Assembly: GCA_017416245.1 (NCBI GenBank) | Contig: JAFQCX010000021.1 | Coordinates: 1 to 64,000 of the forward strand | Direction: 5' to 3' | Source of the DNA: Oscillospiraceae bacterium | GTDB lineage: Bacteria; Bacillota; Clostridia; Oscillospirales; Oscillospiraceae | DNA: 64,000 nt | In this document: piece by piece, positions 6,461 through 17,212 of the stretch | Layout: each line of letters opens with the position of its first letter | Position numbering within the stretch: position 1 is the stretch's first letter | The notes under the pieces: model-generated | Seen by the model: only the letters and a program-made list of their open reading frames with translations | Databases searched by the model: none | Told to the model about the DNA's origin: nothing | Program-made: the position numbers and the translations under genes

Positions 6461-9400
6461 CTAATTCCACGTGACTCTGCCGTCAGCCGTGATAGTAAAG
6501 CCCAGCTCCTTCAGCACCGTTGCCTTCTGCTCAAAGGTAAACCCTTCCACGCCGTTCACATACTGAATAATTTTCCCGTTGTATGTGTCGTCGCTGGGAT
6601 ACTCCATCTTGTAGAGCACCAGCTTGGCGCCATACTCCGCATCCAGGCTGTTGATGTACTGCACGACCTTCTTTTTCCGGCTGCCGCTGACGGTCTTGCC
6701 GGTGCTGTCCGTGTCCGCCTTGATTTCGCTCAGCGCCTTGGTGTATGTGCGGTAAGTCACAATATCGTCGGTCACAGTCTTTGACACAGCATACTTATCT
6801 GGGTTTAGATATGCCCAGTCATAAGCATCCTTTGTTTCATCGTCAAACTTGTTATACTCCTCAACAGAGACGCCGCTTGCAATGAGGAATTGGGCTTTTT
6901 CGGGATATTGCACCGCGTAATCAAACTCCTCAAGCTTGCCCCAGTCCGCCATATCAATAGGCGTTTTCCTGTCAGTAAGATTATTTGCAAGAATGTTTTT
7001 CTTGCTAACAGGCAAATCCAACGTATGAATGTAGGCTAACTTCTCACCCGTGGTCCCGAGTTTTCCCAACTGTTTGCGAATTTCCCGATAATCCGCTATA
7101 GGAATATCCAGAGCTGCAAACTCCTCAATTTGCTTTTCCTGCAGTGGTGCCCATCCTTTGTCGAAGTACTCCCTCGCATCTTTGCTGGCGTACTGACCGA
7201 ACAATGCCGCCTGCAGCCAATCGGCAATTGAATCCTCTTCTACCGGAAAGCGCAGATTTCCGCTTTCCGTGTAAGAACCAGCAACGGGCAAATCCTTATC
7301 GAACATTTTAAGGCCCTCGGTGGTCTTCTTGAGCTGACCGCCCGCCACAGGCATTGCCAGATACCAAATGGGCTTGAGCATTTCCTTAGCGCTCATCTCT
7401 CCGTTTGCAAGGTCTGTGATAAATGTCTTGTAGTCGCCCTCATAAGGGATTGCGGAGGAAATTGGCACACGGCCACCACCCATAAGGCCACCAATAAATG
7501 GCACTTCCTCAAGGATATTGTCAGTGAGATTCAAGAGTATCTCTTCCGGCTCTTCCTCGTCGTCGCCAAATAGGTCACGGAACAAGTCCTCCAAAATGGA
7601 GAGCGGATCAAACGCTGCGTCTCTGCCAACCAGGGAAGAATACAGAGCATTGTAGGCATAAGCGCCCAGGAATGCCGTAGCATAACCCTTGATGAGCCGC
7701 CCCTTGTTCTTGGCGTCCTGGGGCGCATCCTTGAACATATACCCGTATTGGTTTGCCACCTCCAACTGGAACGCTGTAAAGATTTTGGTCAGCGGATTCT
7801 TGGCATCGAAGATCGTCGGCTGGTTACCACGACTGCGGCCGGCAATCACATTTTCCGCAAACTGGTCTGCGTTCTTGATAGCCTCGGCCTCACTCATACC
7901 CTCAGCCATGTTCTGCAGGTATTTGGATCGCCACACCGTTTGGGATGTAAAGCTGTCGATAGCCTCCATCATAAACCCGGCCTTTTCGGAAACCTTATCC
8001 CAGCCGGTCTGGTACAGCTTTTCCTCATTCATAAGCCGGTTCGTCAGGAAGTCAGACTTGTTGACAACGCCATCATCCCGAATGGTGGACTTAATCGTAT
8101 CCCGCATACCCTTTAATGAATACACCGGAGATACCTCCATCCACGATTGGGTGATGGGGATAAAGTTCGTAAGCGCGGAGGAGAACGAGCCAACCACCAT
8201 ATTGGCATTGATGCGGCTGTTCAGGTTGGTCATAACAGAGTAGATTTTTCTGTTGGTCCACGTCTCCATTCCTCTATCCATAGAGCTTTTCTTGTTGGCA
8301 AGGGTATTCGTGCCGGTTCTTAAATCGGTCACAAAATTGTTCAGCGGATTCCTGGCTTCTGCATATACCGCATCGATAAGCTCCTGCGCCTCATCCGCAT
8401 CGTAGGACTCGTTGTTTCGAATCTCATCGATTCTCTTCTTGATGCCCTCATCACTGTGGACATAGCGGATGTAATTCTCCAAAGCTCTCCGCTTCTGAAT
8501 ATCCTCAATGTGGTATATCCAGTCAAGCGCGCCATGGATATAAGAGTCCAATCCCTGCTCCAAACTGTAATCTGTGTCGTCACTGGTTCTCTGCTTGTCA
8601 AAGGACTGCCAGCTCCGCTGTGGATTAAATTCCTCTGTCAGACCTGCAATGCTTGTGGGAATCTCATTGTCCACAGGCTTCCAGTTGAACAACTTATGTA
8701 ACCACGTCTGCTTGGGATTGGTGAAGTGTGGGAAATAACCCTTCCGGTAAGGAATCTGCCGCATTCCCTGCTCTTTGAGCCGTTCATTCACGCGGACAAT
8801 CAGGTCATCGAATACCTTCCGGGCTTCCTGAATAGCCTCGTCCACCTTTTGGGTGTCGATTTTATTCTTGTGCTTTTCGTAGTACTCCTCCAACTGTTCC
8901 TGCGAAAGCTTGGAATCGGGGTTGTACTGGAACTCGCCGAGCATATGAGCGTAGGTGTCCTCTGCCTGATTCAGCCCAAGCTCTTGGAACACCGCTTTCA
9001 GTCGTTGGGATTCCCGCTTCAGCTCAGCTTCGTTGTGGTTGTACTTGCCCTGCAGCTCATCGTAGATAGCGTCTGCCTTGGCAATATCCCGATTGCCATT
9101 TTCATCCCGGACAACATCCCTTAGATTTCTGCGGATGGTGTTGGTGCTGTAGGAAAGTCCCATCTTTTTATCCACCCAAGTGGAGGTATCCCCCACCAGT
9201 TCAGCCATAAGGTTGGTGTACTCCTCCATCTTTGCCTTCCGCTGCATTGCGGTTTTGTATTCCGGCTTGCTAATATTCTCCAGCTGCCGGCCGAGCCTGT
9301 CAATGCGTTTTCCGTAGTCAGCATCCACTTGGCTCTTCAGTCTTTGCACCCTCTCAATTCTGCGGAGGATATTGTTGGCCGCCTTGGTGTTCTTGTTCTT

Positions 9401-12400
9401 CTTTGCCTCGTACTCTGCCTGCAGACGGGCAATCTCGCTGTCAAAGTCTGCATTGGATTGCTCTCGCAGGCTTTGATTGTTCTCCAGCTCCGTGCGAAGG
9501 CTCTCCATTTTGGTGTAGATGCTCTTAGCTACACCCTCTGCGTTTGCAAAATCCTCAACCATAGAGTCATATTCCCTGCCCAGCATTTCCCGGGCAGCAG
9601 CTTCCACGGCAGAATTGGGGTTAACCACCTGATTGGGATTATCCCGGATGTTCAAAAGAGCAGTTCTCAGGCTTCCGTAGGATTCCGCCTTGTGCTCCTC
9701 CGACAAGTCCAGTGTGTCCAGCAGGTAAGAAAGCGTATTGCTCACCCGCTTGCCCTTCTGCATACCCTTGACCTCATCGTAAAGCGCATTTGCCTGCTTG
9801 CTGACAAAACTATCTCTGTCACCCAGTACCGCCTCAACCTCTTTCTGCTTGACTGCAGACTCGTCTGCCGTGACCGCTTGGTGTGTACTATATGCCTCCC
9901 TTATCCGTTCTAAAGCATCTTCTACCCGGCTGCCTCGCTGCTGATATTGCCTGTCAGCTTTTACAAGCTGGGCATTGTAGTCCTCCTCGGAAATCTGCTC
10001 CCGCAGCATCATACGGTAGAGCTTTTCCACCTTCCGGTCAAGAGGATCAGTCATCCGCCAATCCCCGTACAGCTCCCGTTCCATCTCCATCTGCAGAATA
10101 TCTTCCCGGGTGGGTGCTCCCAGCTCCTCGGTGTCATTGCGAAGCGCCGCAGGCGCTGTGGCAATCCCCTGCTCCATCCGGGCAATATCCTCCTTCGTAG
10201 GCGCCAGCACAACATCCTCACCGGTAATGCGATAATCCCCCACCTGCGCAGTGTCCTGTTCAGACAGAGAATAGCGAATATCTCTATTTGTTACACTGAA
10301 ACGCTCAGACAACGGAATCACATTGCCTTTGTTGTCATAGGTCACAGGTTCAGCAGACTTTATTCTGTTAGAATCGAAAACTACATAATCTGTCGTAAGA
10401 TGTTGTAAATCGTCATAGCCCACTCCATCGGAAATGTTTTCAAATATTACACCATCATATCGATTCTTTTTTGCATAGGCTGCCCATTCGTAAGTATCCA
10501 TTTCTTTGCCATCAAAAGTAATGCTTGCATAATTCTGCCCACGACAATCAATGACAAAAGGCTTCTTGAGCATAAGATAGACAGAATAAAGATCAGAGCC
10601 GTAACCGCCGGCATTATCCATATCGCTGTTAAAGAAATGTCCCGCCTGCTCTTCATATTGCTTCTTGAACACCGTAATTCTGCTGTACTCCGTATCCCAC
10701 GATCTTGTTTTAGTATTCCAACTGCTTTTTTCTTCCCTATTGGTAGTGCCATGATATGCCTTAATGGTATACCCTGCTGCTTTAGCCGCTTCATCCACCA
10801 TCTTCTGCGCAGTTTCCATATCGCCACGGTTGACTGATTTAAGATAGTCATTATCAATTTTCTCTTTTCTGTATTTTTCAATTCTTTTATTATCTTCTGC
10901 AATTGCCTCCCTTTTGGCTTCGATTTGAGCAGGGGATAGCATCCCATCCGGTAAGTACTTAAGAAAATGTGCGTCTTCAGGGTTGATTTTCTGTACAATA
11001 TCTGCTAAACTATATATAGAAGCTGATATCAGGGAGCGGGTTTGAATTTCTTCAGGCGTGCTCCCAAGGACGTCAGCTTCTATTTTTGTTAACGCAACAG
11101 TCATGTATAGACGCCCTCCAACATCGGAGGATTTTTTAATTTCCATCTGTACAGGGATTATACTTGTACCATCTTGAAATGCACCAAGTAAAACATATAC
11201 TGCCTCAAGGTTTTCGTTAGCTCTTGACGTTCCTTCGTATTTGTCTCCATGGATTTCAATCAAAATAGCACTGTCTAACACACGATCTAAATTTATGATA
11301 GCTTTTGCAAAGTCAGCATAATTACCACCATACCGAAGTTGCTTACTTAGACTTTCACTTAATCCACCATTCTTAGAGAAAATGAATTCAACATCAACAT
11401 CGTTGTGAGACAGTTGTTTCTTAGTAATACCAAGTTTTTCTGCAAGAGGATAAATAATATCCTCTGCTTTGCTTTTCGCCTTCTTTTTAAGTGCCTCCAA
11501 AGGCAGTAACTCGACAGAGTATTCCGAAGTTGCCGTCTCCGTAATAACTGCAAGATTCTTATCCTTCAGTTCCGCATATCGCTCTGCATCGGTCATCCCT
11601 TCTGTGATAGAATACTTCACCCCACCATCATTGGTGGGATTTTTTGTTTCTGTCCGGTAGGCATCTTCAAATAGCTTCTTGACCTTCTCCAGCTCTCTTG
11701 CTTCCTTGGTGCCGGCAGTGGCCAGCTTGCACAGGTACTTGATCTCATCAAACAGCTTTTGGAACAAGTTATGATGCTCCGCAGAAAGCCGCTGTACAAA
11801 ATCCGCATCTGTAAACAGATAGTCACCAACCAGGTCCGCTGTCAGCTCCGCATCGATGTCTGCGCCCTCGATGTCCTTATACAGTTCGGTCAGGGCATCA
11901 TATCTACCCTGATAGTCGCCCTTGCTCTTTGCGTACTCTGTAATGGCGCTCTGCAGCTCGTTATACAGCTCCGTACCCTCCAGCACGTGGGTGATTTCGT
12001 GACCCACCACAGAATTGAGCGCCTTCGCAGAATTGATGTTGATGGTAACGCCATCAGCCGTGACAAACCCGTTCACCTGCTTGCCGTTAAGAGCAAAGCC
12101 GGATTCCTTCAGCTTGGCATTGTCGGCAAAATTAAAAGAAACGCCCTTGCTTGCGGATATCTTTGCGATCAGATCCACAAACTCGTGCGTTCTGTTGGTA
12201 TTATTTAAGATTCCGCTCTCAACGGCTCGTTTCACCGTTTCCTGCTGCTTGGCATCGTACTTGGCAAGGTCAGCCGTAAATGCCTGCCCCCGCCGTGTGC
12301 GCTCATTGTAGCTTTCCCGGAGCTTGGTGTCCTTGGCGGTCAGCTTGTCCACCTCGGAAAACAGATTAGATTTTGCAGACTTCACATCAAGAGACTTCAG

Positions 12401-13909
12401 CTTTTCTGTCACTTCTTCCAGTTCGCTTTCTGCCTTTTGCAGCTTTCTATTGTTGCCAATCGTGTTGTCAGCACCCTGCAAGGCATCGATTTCCCTCTGC
12501 AATACCTTCTGCCGTTCCGTGAGGGCCTTTTCCTGCTCTACCAAAGACTGATACCCCTTGTAGGTATCCCCGCCCAAAACGCTCTCAATGGTGTCCGTGG
12601 ATATCCTCCCCTGCTCCATATTTTTAACGACCGAATCATAGAGCTTCGTCTTTTCTCCTGCGGATAGCTTGCCGCTTTTTTCTCTTTGCGCCAGTTCGTC
12701 CCCATAGACTTTGTTGACAACTGCCTCCTCATTCTTGGTAAGTCCGGAAACAGGATTGACTCCTTTCGATTTTGCTTGGGCCACCTCGGTAACACCACCA
12801 AATCCGCCAAGCACAACGCCGCCAATAAAGGATTCCAACGCGTCCTCTTTAGAGAACAGTTTCTCTATTTCCTTGTCTTCCATATAGGTCAACTGCTGGC
12901 CTATGGCGCTCATATAGCCAGATAGCAGTTCTTCAGCACCTTCAGCAGTCATATCGGTAGCTACTTTACCTGTGGTTATCAATGCCTTAGCAAGCTTGCT
13001 TGTCATTTTGCGGGAAAGTCGGCTAAACGCCGCATCTGTCAATGTTTTACCTCCAAAACTGATACCACCAAGCTTTTCTGTAAGAACTTCTGCACCTGCG
13101 GAAATGGTAGCACTCAAAAGAGCCTCGTCATAGGATGCATCATTCATAAATGCGTTCTCTGCTTCACTGCCAAATGCTGTAGCTGCCATTAACGCCATAC
13201 CAGAGCCGGGAACGAGGTAATTAACACCCATCTGTGCCAAAAGCTGACCGCCAGATTGCACCAAGGCATCGGACTTCTCACCGAAAACGGAATCCGTTTC
13301 CGCATCGTAACCAACCATCTGTTGCACAGGATATTTCATGCCGGAAATTATAGCGTGCGCAACTGCACTCTCGTCATACAGGTCTTTTGCGACAAATTCG
13401 GCTGTGCCTTTTTCCACTTCATCTTGCATCTGCTGATAACGAGAAAGGACATTTTCATCCTTTTTACCGGTAATTGCATTCAGCATCATTTCGCTTTGAG
13501 CGGATTGCATCAGGTTTTGATTGTTCATCGCAGTCCCAAGCATCGCACCTGCATCAAGGATTTTTTCACCGATTCCAAGTATGCCAGACCAAAGATTTTC
13601 CGCAGCATCATCCTTAGATCCTAAAATAGTCTTTGCAACATCCCCAAACTGGTATCCATCTTCAAACGCACCCTTTTGAAACCAAGACCGTTTGTCTTCT
13701 TCCTGCGCCCCGGTTTGCTGTGACGCGGCGTTTATCTTCTGCTTGAATGTCTGTTGGTTTCCTGCCATTGCCTTTAGGCGACCTAACAGTTCCCTTTTTC
13801 CGCCCACAGTGGCAGTACTCGATCTTTGTGACGAGCCAACACCATTGGTTGACTGCGCAGCCTTGTTCTGCAACTGTTTTAATAACATTTGTTTTGAAGT
13901 ACTCGCCAT
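6461..13909 (-). CDS. giant polyvalent phage protein: zincin protease, ADP-ribosyltransferase-like, LPD domains
   Basis: A 2,482-residue protein. Residues 500-760 contain a zincin-like domain with the HExxH motif HEITH at 637-641. Residues 1030-1190 match the ART-PolyVal type of ADP-ribosyltransferase: AYHGT at 1051-1055, then F-x-S, YDGVIFENI, DYVVFDS, and a trailing NRDIRYS linker. Several coiled coils span about 1250-1600. A region near 2000-2200, including a hydrophobic stretch around 2070, resembles a large polyvalent-protein domain (LPD38-like). Such proteins are thought to be packaged and injected with phage DNA to modify host proteins. The place after the nozzle gene, where podoviruses keep ejection proteins, agrees. 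The ATG at 13909 has a good AGAGGTGATT site; an upstream TTG adds two residues. Confidence 0.8.
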   Translation of the reverse strand: MASTSKQMLLKQLQNKAAQSTNGVGSSQRSSTATVGGKRELLGRLKAMAGNQQTFKQKINAASQQTGAQEEDKRSWFQKGAFEDGYQFGDVAKTILGSKDDAAENLWSGILGIGEKILDAGAMLGTAMNNQNLMQSAQSEMMLNAITGKKDENVLSRYQQMQDEVEKGTAEFVAKDLYDESAVAHAIISGMKYPVQQMVGYDAETDSVFGEKSDALVQSGGQLLAQMGVNYLVPGSGMALMAATAFGSEAENAFMNDASYDEALLSATISAGAEVLTEKLGGISFGGKTLTDAAFSRLSRKMTSKLAKALITTGKVATDMTAEGAEELLSGYMSAIGQQLTYMEDKEIEKLFSKEDALESFIGGVVLGGFGGVTEVAQAKSKGVNPVSGLTKNEEAVVNKVYGDELAQREKSGKLSAGEKTKLYDSVVKNMEQGRISTDTIESVLGGDTYKGYQSLVEQEKALTERQKVLQREIDALQGADNTIGNNRKLQKAESELEEVTEKLKSLDVKSAKSNLFSEVDKLTAKDTKLRESYNERTRRGQAFTADLAKYDAKQQETVKRAVESGILNNTNRTHEFVDLIAKISASKGVSFNFADNAKLKESGFALNGKQVNGFVTADGVTININSAKALNSVVGHEITHVLEGTELYNELQSAITEYAKSKGDYQGRYDALTELYKDIEGADIDAELTADLVGDYLFTDADFVQRLSAEHHNLFQKLFDEIKYLCKLATAGTKEARELEKVKKLFEDAYRTETKNPTNDGGVKYSITEGMTDAERYAELKDKNLAVITETATSEYSVELLPLEALKKKAKSKAEDIIYPLAEKLGITKKQLSHNDVDVEFIFSKNGGLSESLSKQLRYGGNYADFAKAIINLDRVLDSAILIEIHGDKYEGTSRANENLEAVYVLLGAFQDGTSIIPVQMEIKKSSDVGGRLYMTVALTKIEADVLGSTPEEIQTRSLISASIYSLADIVQKINPEDAHFLKYLPDGMLSPAQIEAKREAIAEDNKRIEKYRKEKIDNDYLKSVNRGDMETAQKMVDEAAKAAGYTIKAYHGTTNREEKSSWNTKTRSWDTEYSRITVFKKQYEEQAGHFFNSDMDNAGGYGSDLYSVYLMLKKPFVIDCRGQNYASITFDGKEMDTYEWAAYAKKNRYDGVIFENISDGVGYDDLQHLTTDYVVFDSNRIKSAEPVTYDNKGNVIPLSERFSVTNRDIRYSLSEQDTAQVGDYRITGEDVVLAPTKEDIARMEQGIATAPAALRNDTEELGAPTREDILQMEMERELYGDWRMTDPLDRKVEKLYRMMLREQISEEDYNAQLVKADRQYQQRGSRVEDALERIREAYSTHQAVTADESAVKQKEVEAVLGDRDSFVSKQANALYDEVKGMQKGKRVSNTLSYLLDTLDLSEEHKAESYGSLRTALLNIRDNPNQVVNPNSAVEAAAREMLGREYDSMVEDFANAEGVAKSIYTKMESLRTELENNQSLREQSNADFDSEIARLQAEYEAKKNKNTKAANNILRRIERVQRLKSQVDADYGKRIDRLGRQLENISKPEYKTAMQRKAKMEEYTNLMAELVGDTSTWVDKKMGLSYSTNTIRRNLRDVVRDENGNRDIAKADAIYDELQGKYNHNEAELKRESQRLKAVFQELGLNQAEDTYAHMLGEFQYNPDSKLSQEQLEEYYEKHKNKIDTQKVDEAIQEARKVFDDLIVRVNERLKEQGMRQIPYRKGYFPHFTNPKQTWLHKLFNWKPVDNEIPTSIAGLTEEFNPQRSWQSFDKQRTSDDTDYSLEQGLDSYIHGALDWIYHIEDIQKRRALENYIRYVHSDEGIKKRIDEIRNNESYDADEAQELIDAVYAEARNPLNNFVTDLRTGTNTLANKKSSMDRGMETWTNRKIYSVMTNLNSRINANMVVGSFSSALTNFIPITQSWMEVSPVYSLKGMRDTIKSTIRDDGVVNKSDFLTNRLMNEEKLYQTGWDKVSEKAGFMMEAIDSFTSQTVWRSKYLQNMAEGMSEAEAIKNADQFAENVIAGRSRGNQPTIFDAKNPLTKIFTAFQLEVANQYGYMFKDAPQDAKNKGRLIKGYATAFLGAYAYNALYSSLVGRDAAFDPLSILEDLFRDLFGDDEEEPEEILLNLTDNILEEVPFIGGLMGGGRVPISSAIPYEGDYKTFITDLANGEMSAKEMLKPIWYLAMPVAGGQLKKTTEGLKMFDKDLPVAGSYTESGNLRFPVEEDSIADWLQAALFGQYASKDAREYFDKGWAPLQEKQIEEFAALDIPIADYREIRKQLGKLGTTGEKLAYIHTLDLPVSKKNILANNLTDRKTPIDMADWGKLEEFDYAVQYPEKAQFLIASGVSVEEYNKFDDETKDAYDWAYLNPDKYAVSKTVTDDIVTYRTYTKALSEIKADTDSTGKTVSGSRKKKVVQYINSLDAEYGAKLVLYKMEYPSDDTYNGKIIQYVNGVEGFTFEQKATVLKELGFTITADGRVTWN

Positions 13910-13915
13910 TTCCAA

Positions 13916-14842
13916 TCACCTCTGAAGCATTTGCTTGAATTCCTTTGTCCTCGGATGTAGCACTTGCTGTGTAAACTTTATCCCCACAGGCTTGTTGACA
14001 GGCTTATAGCCCCACTCTCTTATCTTTTCTTCGCCATACTCTTTGACCAGGTCATTCCAGGTATTCTCATCAGTTATCACCCCGTTTGGGAACACCGTCG
14101 ATAGCACAGTTTTTATGCTTTCATCTATTTTTTCATCATCCACCCCACCAGTGCCACCTTCGTCGTCGGTAATCGAGAACATACCTTCCTCCTGCGCCTT
14201 CTTTATCTCTTCTGCCTGCGCATCCCGGATATCCTGCGCCCGATCGTAATAGGTCTGCTCAATACCGCTCAGCTTTGCCGCCTTTTCCAGCTCCAGATTG
14301 CCCAAATAGACAATGCTTTCCATAGAGATCGCCAGGCTCTTCTCCAACGTCTCCTGGGCGATCTTCGCCAAATTGATATCATTGGTGAGCTTCGCCTCCC
14401 GGATCGCATTCTCAAAGGTCAGTTTGGCCTGTTCTATGCTGGCTCTTGCGGCCGCCACACGGTTTTGGTAGGCAGTATACATAGCCACGTTGGAGCTTTC
14501 GCTGTACCCGGATCGGGACAGGCCCATTGCCGCCATCTGCTCCGCATTGGCGCCGTATGGATCTGTCTGCCTTTTGTAATCCCCGTATGCAGCCTGTTGC
14601 TCCTTGGTGTAATCTTTTTCCGCCTGCTCCTTCTGCTGATTGATTTTGTCAATGGCAAAATCCGTCTGCTCCTTCTGCAGCCGGATCTGTTCCGCTTCAA
14701 AATCCTTCAAATCCTGTAGCTGATCGTCAACCTCGGCCTGATAATCGCTGGCTGTTTTGCCGTAAGCCTCATTAACCTTATTAATTTTCCCTTGCTTTGC
14801 ATCCTCATTGTCCTTTAATAGCTGTTCGTAATCTGTGCTCAT
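13916..14842 (-). CDS. coiled-coil virion protein, probable ejection or internal protein
   Basis: A 308-residue protein. Residues 1-230 are strongly helical and charged (Lys, Glu, Gln, Ala rich). The middle motif GLSRSGYSESSNVAMYTAYQ (105-124) recurs, as I recall, in gut-phage proteins next to nozzle genes. The C-terminal region is short and globular. Lying between the nozzle gene and the giant polyvalent protein, it is best explained as an internal or ejection protein or its scaffold. Start follows AGGAGGTGCGGT. Function inferred from position only. Confidence 0.6.
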   Translation of the reverse strand: MSTDYEQLLKDNEDAKQGKINKVNEAYGKTASDYQAEVDDQLQDLKDFEAEQIRLQKEQTDFAIDKINQQKEQAEKDYTKEQQAAYGDYKRQTDPYGANAEQMAAMGLSRSGYSESSNVAMYTAYQNRVAAARASIEQAKLTFENAIREAKLTNDINLAKIAQETLEKSLAISMESIVYLGNLELEKAAKLSGIEQTYYDRAQDIRDAQAEEIKKAQEEGMFSITDDEGGTGGVDDEKIDESIKTVLSTVFPNGVITDENTWNDLVKEYGEEKIREWGYKPVNKPVGIKFTQQVLHPRTKEFKQMLQR

Positions 14843-14852
14843 ACCGCACCTC

Positions 14853-16571
14853 CTACCGCTTAATGTACGCGCCTGTAAACACTTCCATCGTCACCGATTC
14901 CAGGCTAAACCTGGTATCGGACTGGAACTTCAGTTGCAGGTCCTTAAATTTCTTCCGTTTGATTCTGCTGACGAAATAGTCCGTCACACCCACGTGGGTG
15001 CTCACCGGCTCAAACTCCGTACTTTCGGTCTTGACAGAAACGGTAACATCCCCCGTTGCCTCTGCCACAAACCCCCGCTTGTTGGTGGTCTTCTGTAAAT
15101 TGGGGCACTTGAACTTGTCCTTTGGCGTCGCCCAGTGGCTTTCCACAGGGCAAGCATAGTCCGTCAGCGTGTATATGCCGTCTGCCGTACCCAAATACAG
15201 CACACCTCCCTGTACCTGTGTGCAGGTAACAGCCTGGGGCAGCTCCCAGTAAAACCAGTCATATTCCACGTGGTTTTCATTGGTAAAAATCCCCCTGGAG
15301 TCTGCCAGGTATGCCTTGTTGTCCACAAACACAAACAGGTATCCGTTCCACTCCTCCAGCAGCATATCCTGATAGGCCTGCTCTGCCAGCAGCTTGCTGT
15401 CGATCAGAGTGCTTCTGTGGCCAACCACCTGCTCTGTGGTAATATCACCGCTGATGCCCTCCATACCTCTTTCCGAGAAGAAGACAATATCATCGTTAAA
15501 GTTGATTGCCCTGCCGATGCAGCCTGTTGTGACACTGGAGTGCTGAGAGGGGTATATCTTCCCGTAATCCGCATCCAGTGTCGGTGTGTGATAAAACACC
15601 GTTGTGTTGGCCTGAGACGGCTCACGGAACACCCACAGGGCATTGTTGCCCGCCACCAAGCCGGTAACCTTCGCCGTGTCCAAGCCCTCGTTGTAATAGT
15701 CCAACGTGCTGCAATAACCGGGGTCATTCAGGCTGCAGTGCCAAACCTTGTTGGGGTAATCCGGGTTTCCGCTGAAGAACACCCGGTTGTCAAACACCTG
15801 CAGCAATGTGCATTTGAGGATCTTCTCCCGATCTCCCGCCACCGTCACAGAGAACTCCACCGAAACGTTGTCCTGTCCCGGCGTGAGCGGTCCTTCAGGT
15901 GCTTCTGTAAAGGTGATCTTGCCGGCATCGTAATCCACGGTGTAGTTGCTCACCTCGGCATCGTTCACCTTCACAGTAGGCGCAAAGTCCTTGTCAATTT
16001 TCTCCGCTGCCAGATTGAACACCTTTTTTTTACTGTCTCCCAAAAACGTGTTGATTCTCCGGCCGGTCAGCAGATTCACATCCTGAAAGGTCTGACTGCC
16101 CCCGTCCGGGTCTCCCTCGATGTTGGTGGTGGGTACATACCCCTCCACGTCCTTTACGGGGTTGCTTCCGTCGTACTGAAGGTAATGCAGCCCATCTTTG
16201 AAGTACCACATATTCTCGTGGATAAAGCTGTCGCTTACCGCAGGCCTTAGCCCTGCATACAGCTCCGTCACTTCTCCGTGTTCAACCTCGTACAGGCCGT
16301 TTTCCTTCTTCTCCAGCTTGGTGGTACACTTGTAAAGCTTTGTGCCGCTGTGGACAAGCATCATATCTCTAAAAAAGAAAACGCCATACACCGGCTCTGT
16401 AAAGCCCTCCAGCAGTTGCGTTCCGGGTCTTGTACGGATGCCGTCAACGTCCTTGTAGTCCTTCCACACGTTCAGGCAGTCGGGCGAGCGGCTCAGGCTC
16501 ACTTCCTCCCCTCTGAAGTCCGCGCCCCGAAACCCGCCATACACTCTTGTTACTGTACTGGTCGTGCTCAT
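14853..16571 (-). CDS. tail nozzle-like beta-propeller protein
   Basis: A 572-residue beta-rich protein with repeated W/F-containing strands, suggesting a propeller of the short-tail nozzle or hub type (role comparable to P22 gp10 or T7 gp12). The N-terminus (YGGFRGADF, then RSPDCLNVW) is the pattern seen in nozzle proteins that begin by listing sites on the connector. It overlaps the upstream connector-like gene by 4 bases. No sheath, tube or tape-measure gene is present, which supports a short tail. Family assignment is by pattern and context. Confidence 0.6.
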   Translation of the reverse strand: MSTTSTVTRVYGGFRGADFRGEEVSLSRSPDCLNVWKDYKDVDGIRTRPGTQLLEGFTEPVYGVFFFRDMMLVHSGTKLYKCTTKLEKKENGLYEVEHGEVTELYAGLRPAVSDSFIHENMWYFKDGLHYLQYDGSNPVKDVEGYVPTTNIEGDPDGGSQTFQDVNLLTGRRINTFLGDSKKKVFNLAAEKIDKDFAPTVKVNDAEVSNYTVDYDAGKITFTEAPEGPLTPGQDNVSVEFSVTVAGDREKILKCTLLQVFDNRVFFSGNPDYPNKVWHCSLNDPGYCSTLDYYNEGLDTAKVTGLVAGNNALWVFREPSQANTTVFYHTPTLDADYGKIYPSQHSSVTTGCIGRAINFNDDIVFFSERGMEGISGDITTEQVVGHRSTLIDSKLLAEQAYQDMLLEEWNGYLFVFVDNKAYLADSRGIFTNENHVEYDWFYWELPQAVTCTQVQGGVLYLGTADGIYTLTDYACPVESHWATPKDKFKCPNLQKTTNKRGFVAEATGDVTVSVKTESTEFEPVSTHVGVTDYFVSRIKRKKFKDLQLKFQSDTRFSLESVTMEVFTGAYIKR

Positions 16572-17131
16572 ATATCCACACCGCCTTCAACACAGATACT
16601 GCCCATTTGGTATCTGGGGTCAAGCATCTGCTTCATGCTCTCGTATCGGTTGGTGTAAACTGCGCCGTACCCGGAGGACACGTCACTTTTCAGCAAGTCG
16701 CCGGCAATGCCGAAAACCATAACCTCCAGCACATCCCGGCTCACCTCAAACTCATAGCTGTCCTTCGTCTTTGCGGTGATGCTCTCCGGGTACACGAATA
16801 CATCAATTTCAGCCGTGCCCTCTTCCAGCATCTTAAACACGGTGCCGTTTGCCTTTGCCGCATAACGGACGCCTCGTATCTTATCAACTTGGTATATTTC
16901 ATACCCAACCGCCTCTTCGAGATCCTCAAAGGTCAGCAGCTGCCCTTCTGTTACCGGCTGCTCCACATACTTTGGAATCTTCTTATACCGCGCCATTTCA
17001 AACAGGATTATGTTCGCCACATAATTGAATTTAGCGGCAATGTCCTCATCATCTGTCAGAACAGGGCTGTTTGGATTCAGCTCCTCGATCAGACTCAGGA
17101 CCTTCTTTTTTACTTCACCTAATGTTTTCAT
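16568..17131 (-). CDS. head-to-tail connector-like protein
   Basis: A 187-residue mostly helical protein. The order portal, coat, fibres, this gene, nozzle suggests the dodecameric connector (T7 gp11 / P22 gp4 role). The ATG at 17131 has a GGGGTGA site 4 bases upstream and is preferred over one 39 bases further up. Its 3' end overlaps the nozzle gene, so the two products are probably made in fixed ratio. Confidence 0.55.
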   Translation of the reverse strand: MKTLGEVKKKVLSLIEELNPNSPVLTDDEDIAAKFNYVANIILFEMARYKKIPKYVEQPVTEGQLLTFEDLEEAVGYEIYQVDKIRGVRYAAKANGTVFKMLEEGTAEIDVFVYPESITAKTKDSYEFEVSRDVLEVMVFGIAGDLLKSDVSSGYGAVYTNRYESMKQMLDPRYQMGSICVEGGVDI

Positions 17132-17212
17132 ATCTTCACCCCATCTATTCCCCCGCCACCGCAATCTCAAAATATACTTTAACCGAATGTCATTGCAGCC
17201 ACGGAGCGGTTG

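Noticed and set aside
15135..16250. 371-codon open frame on the plus strand
   Set aside because: It lies exactly opposite the nozzle gene, has no ribosome site and shows the Val/Leu/His/Cys-rich composition of antisense frames.
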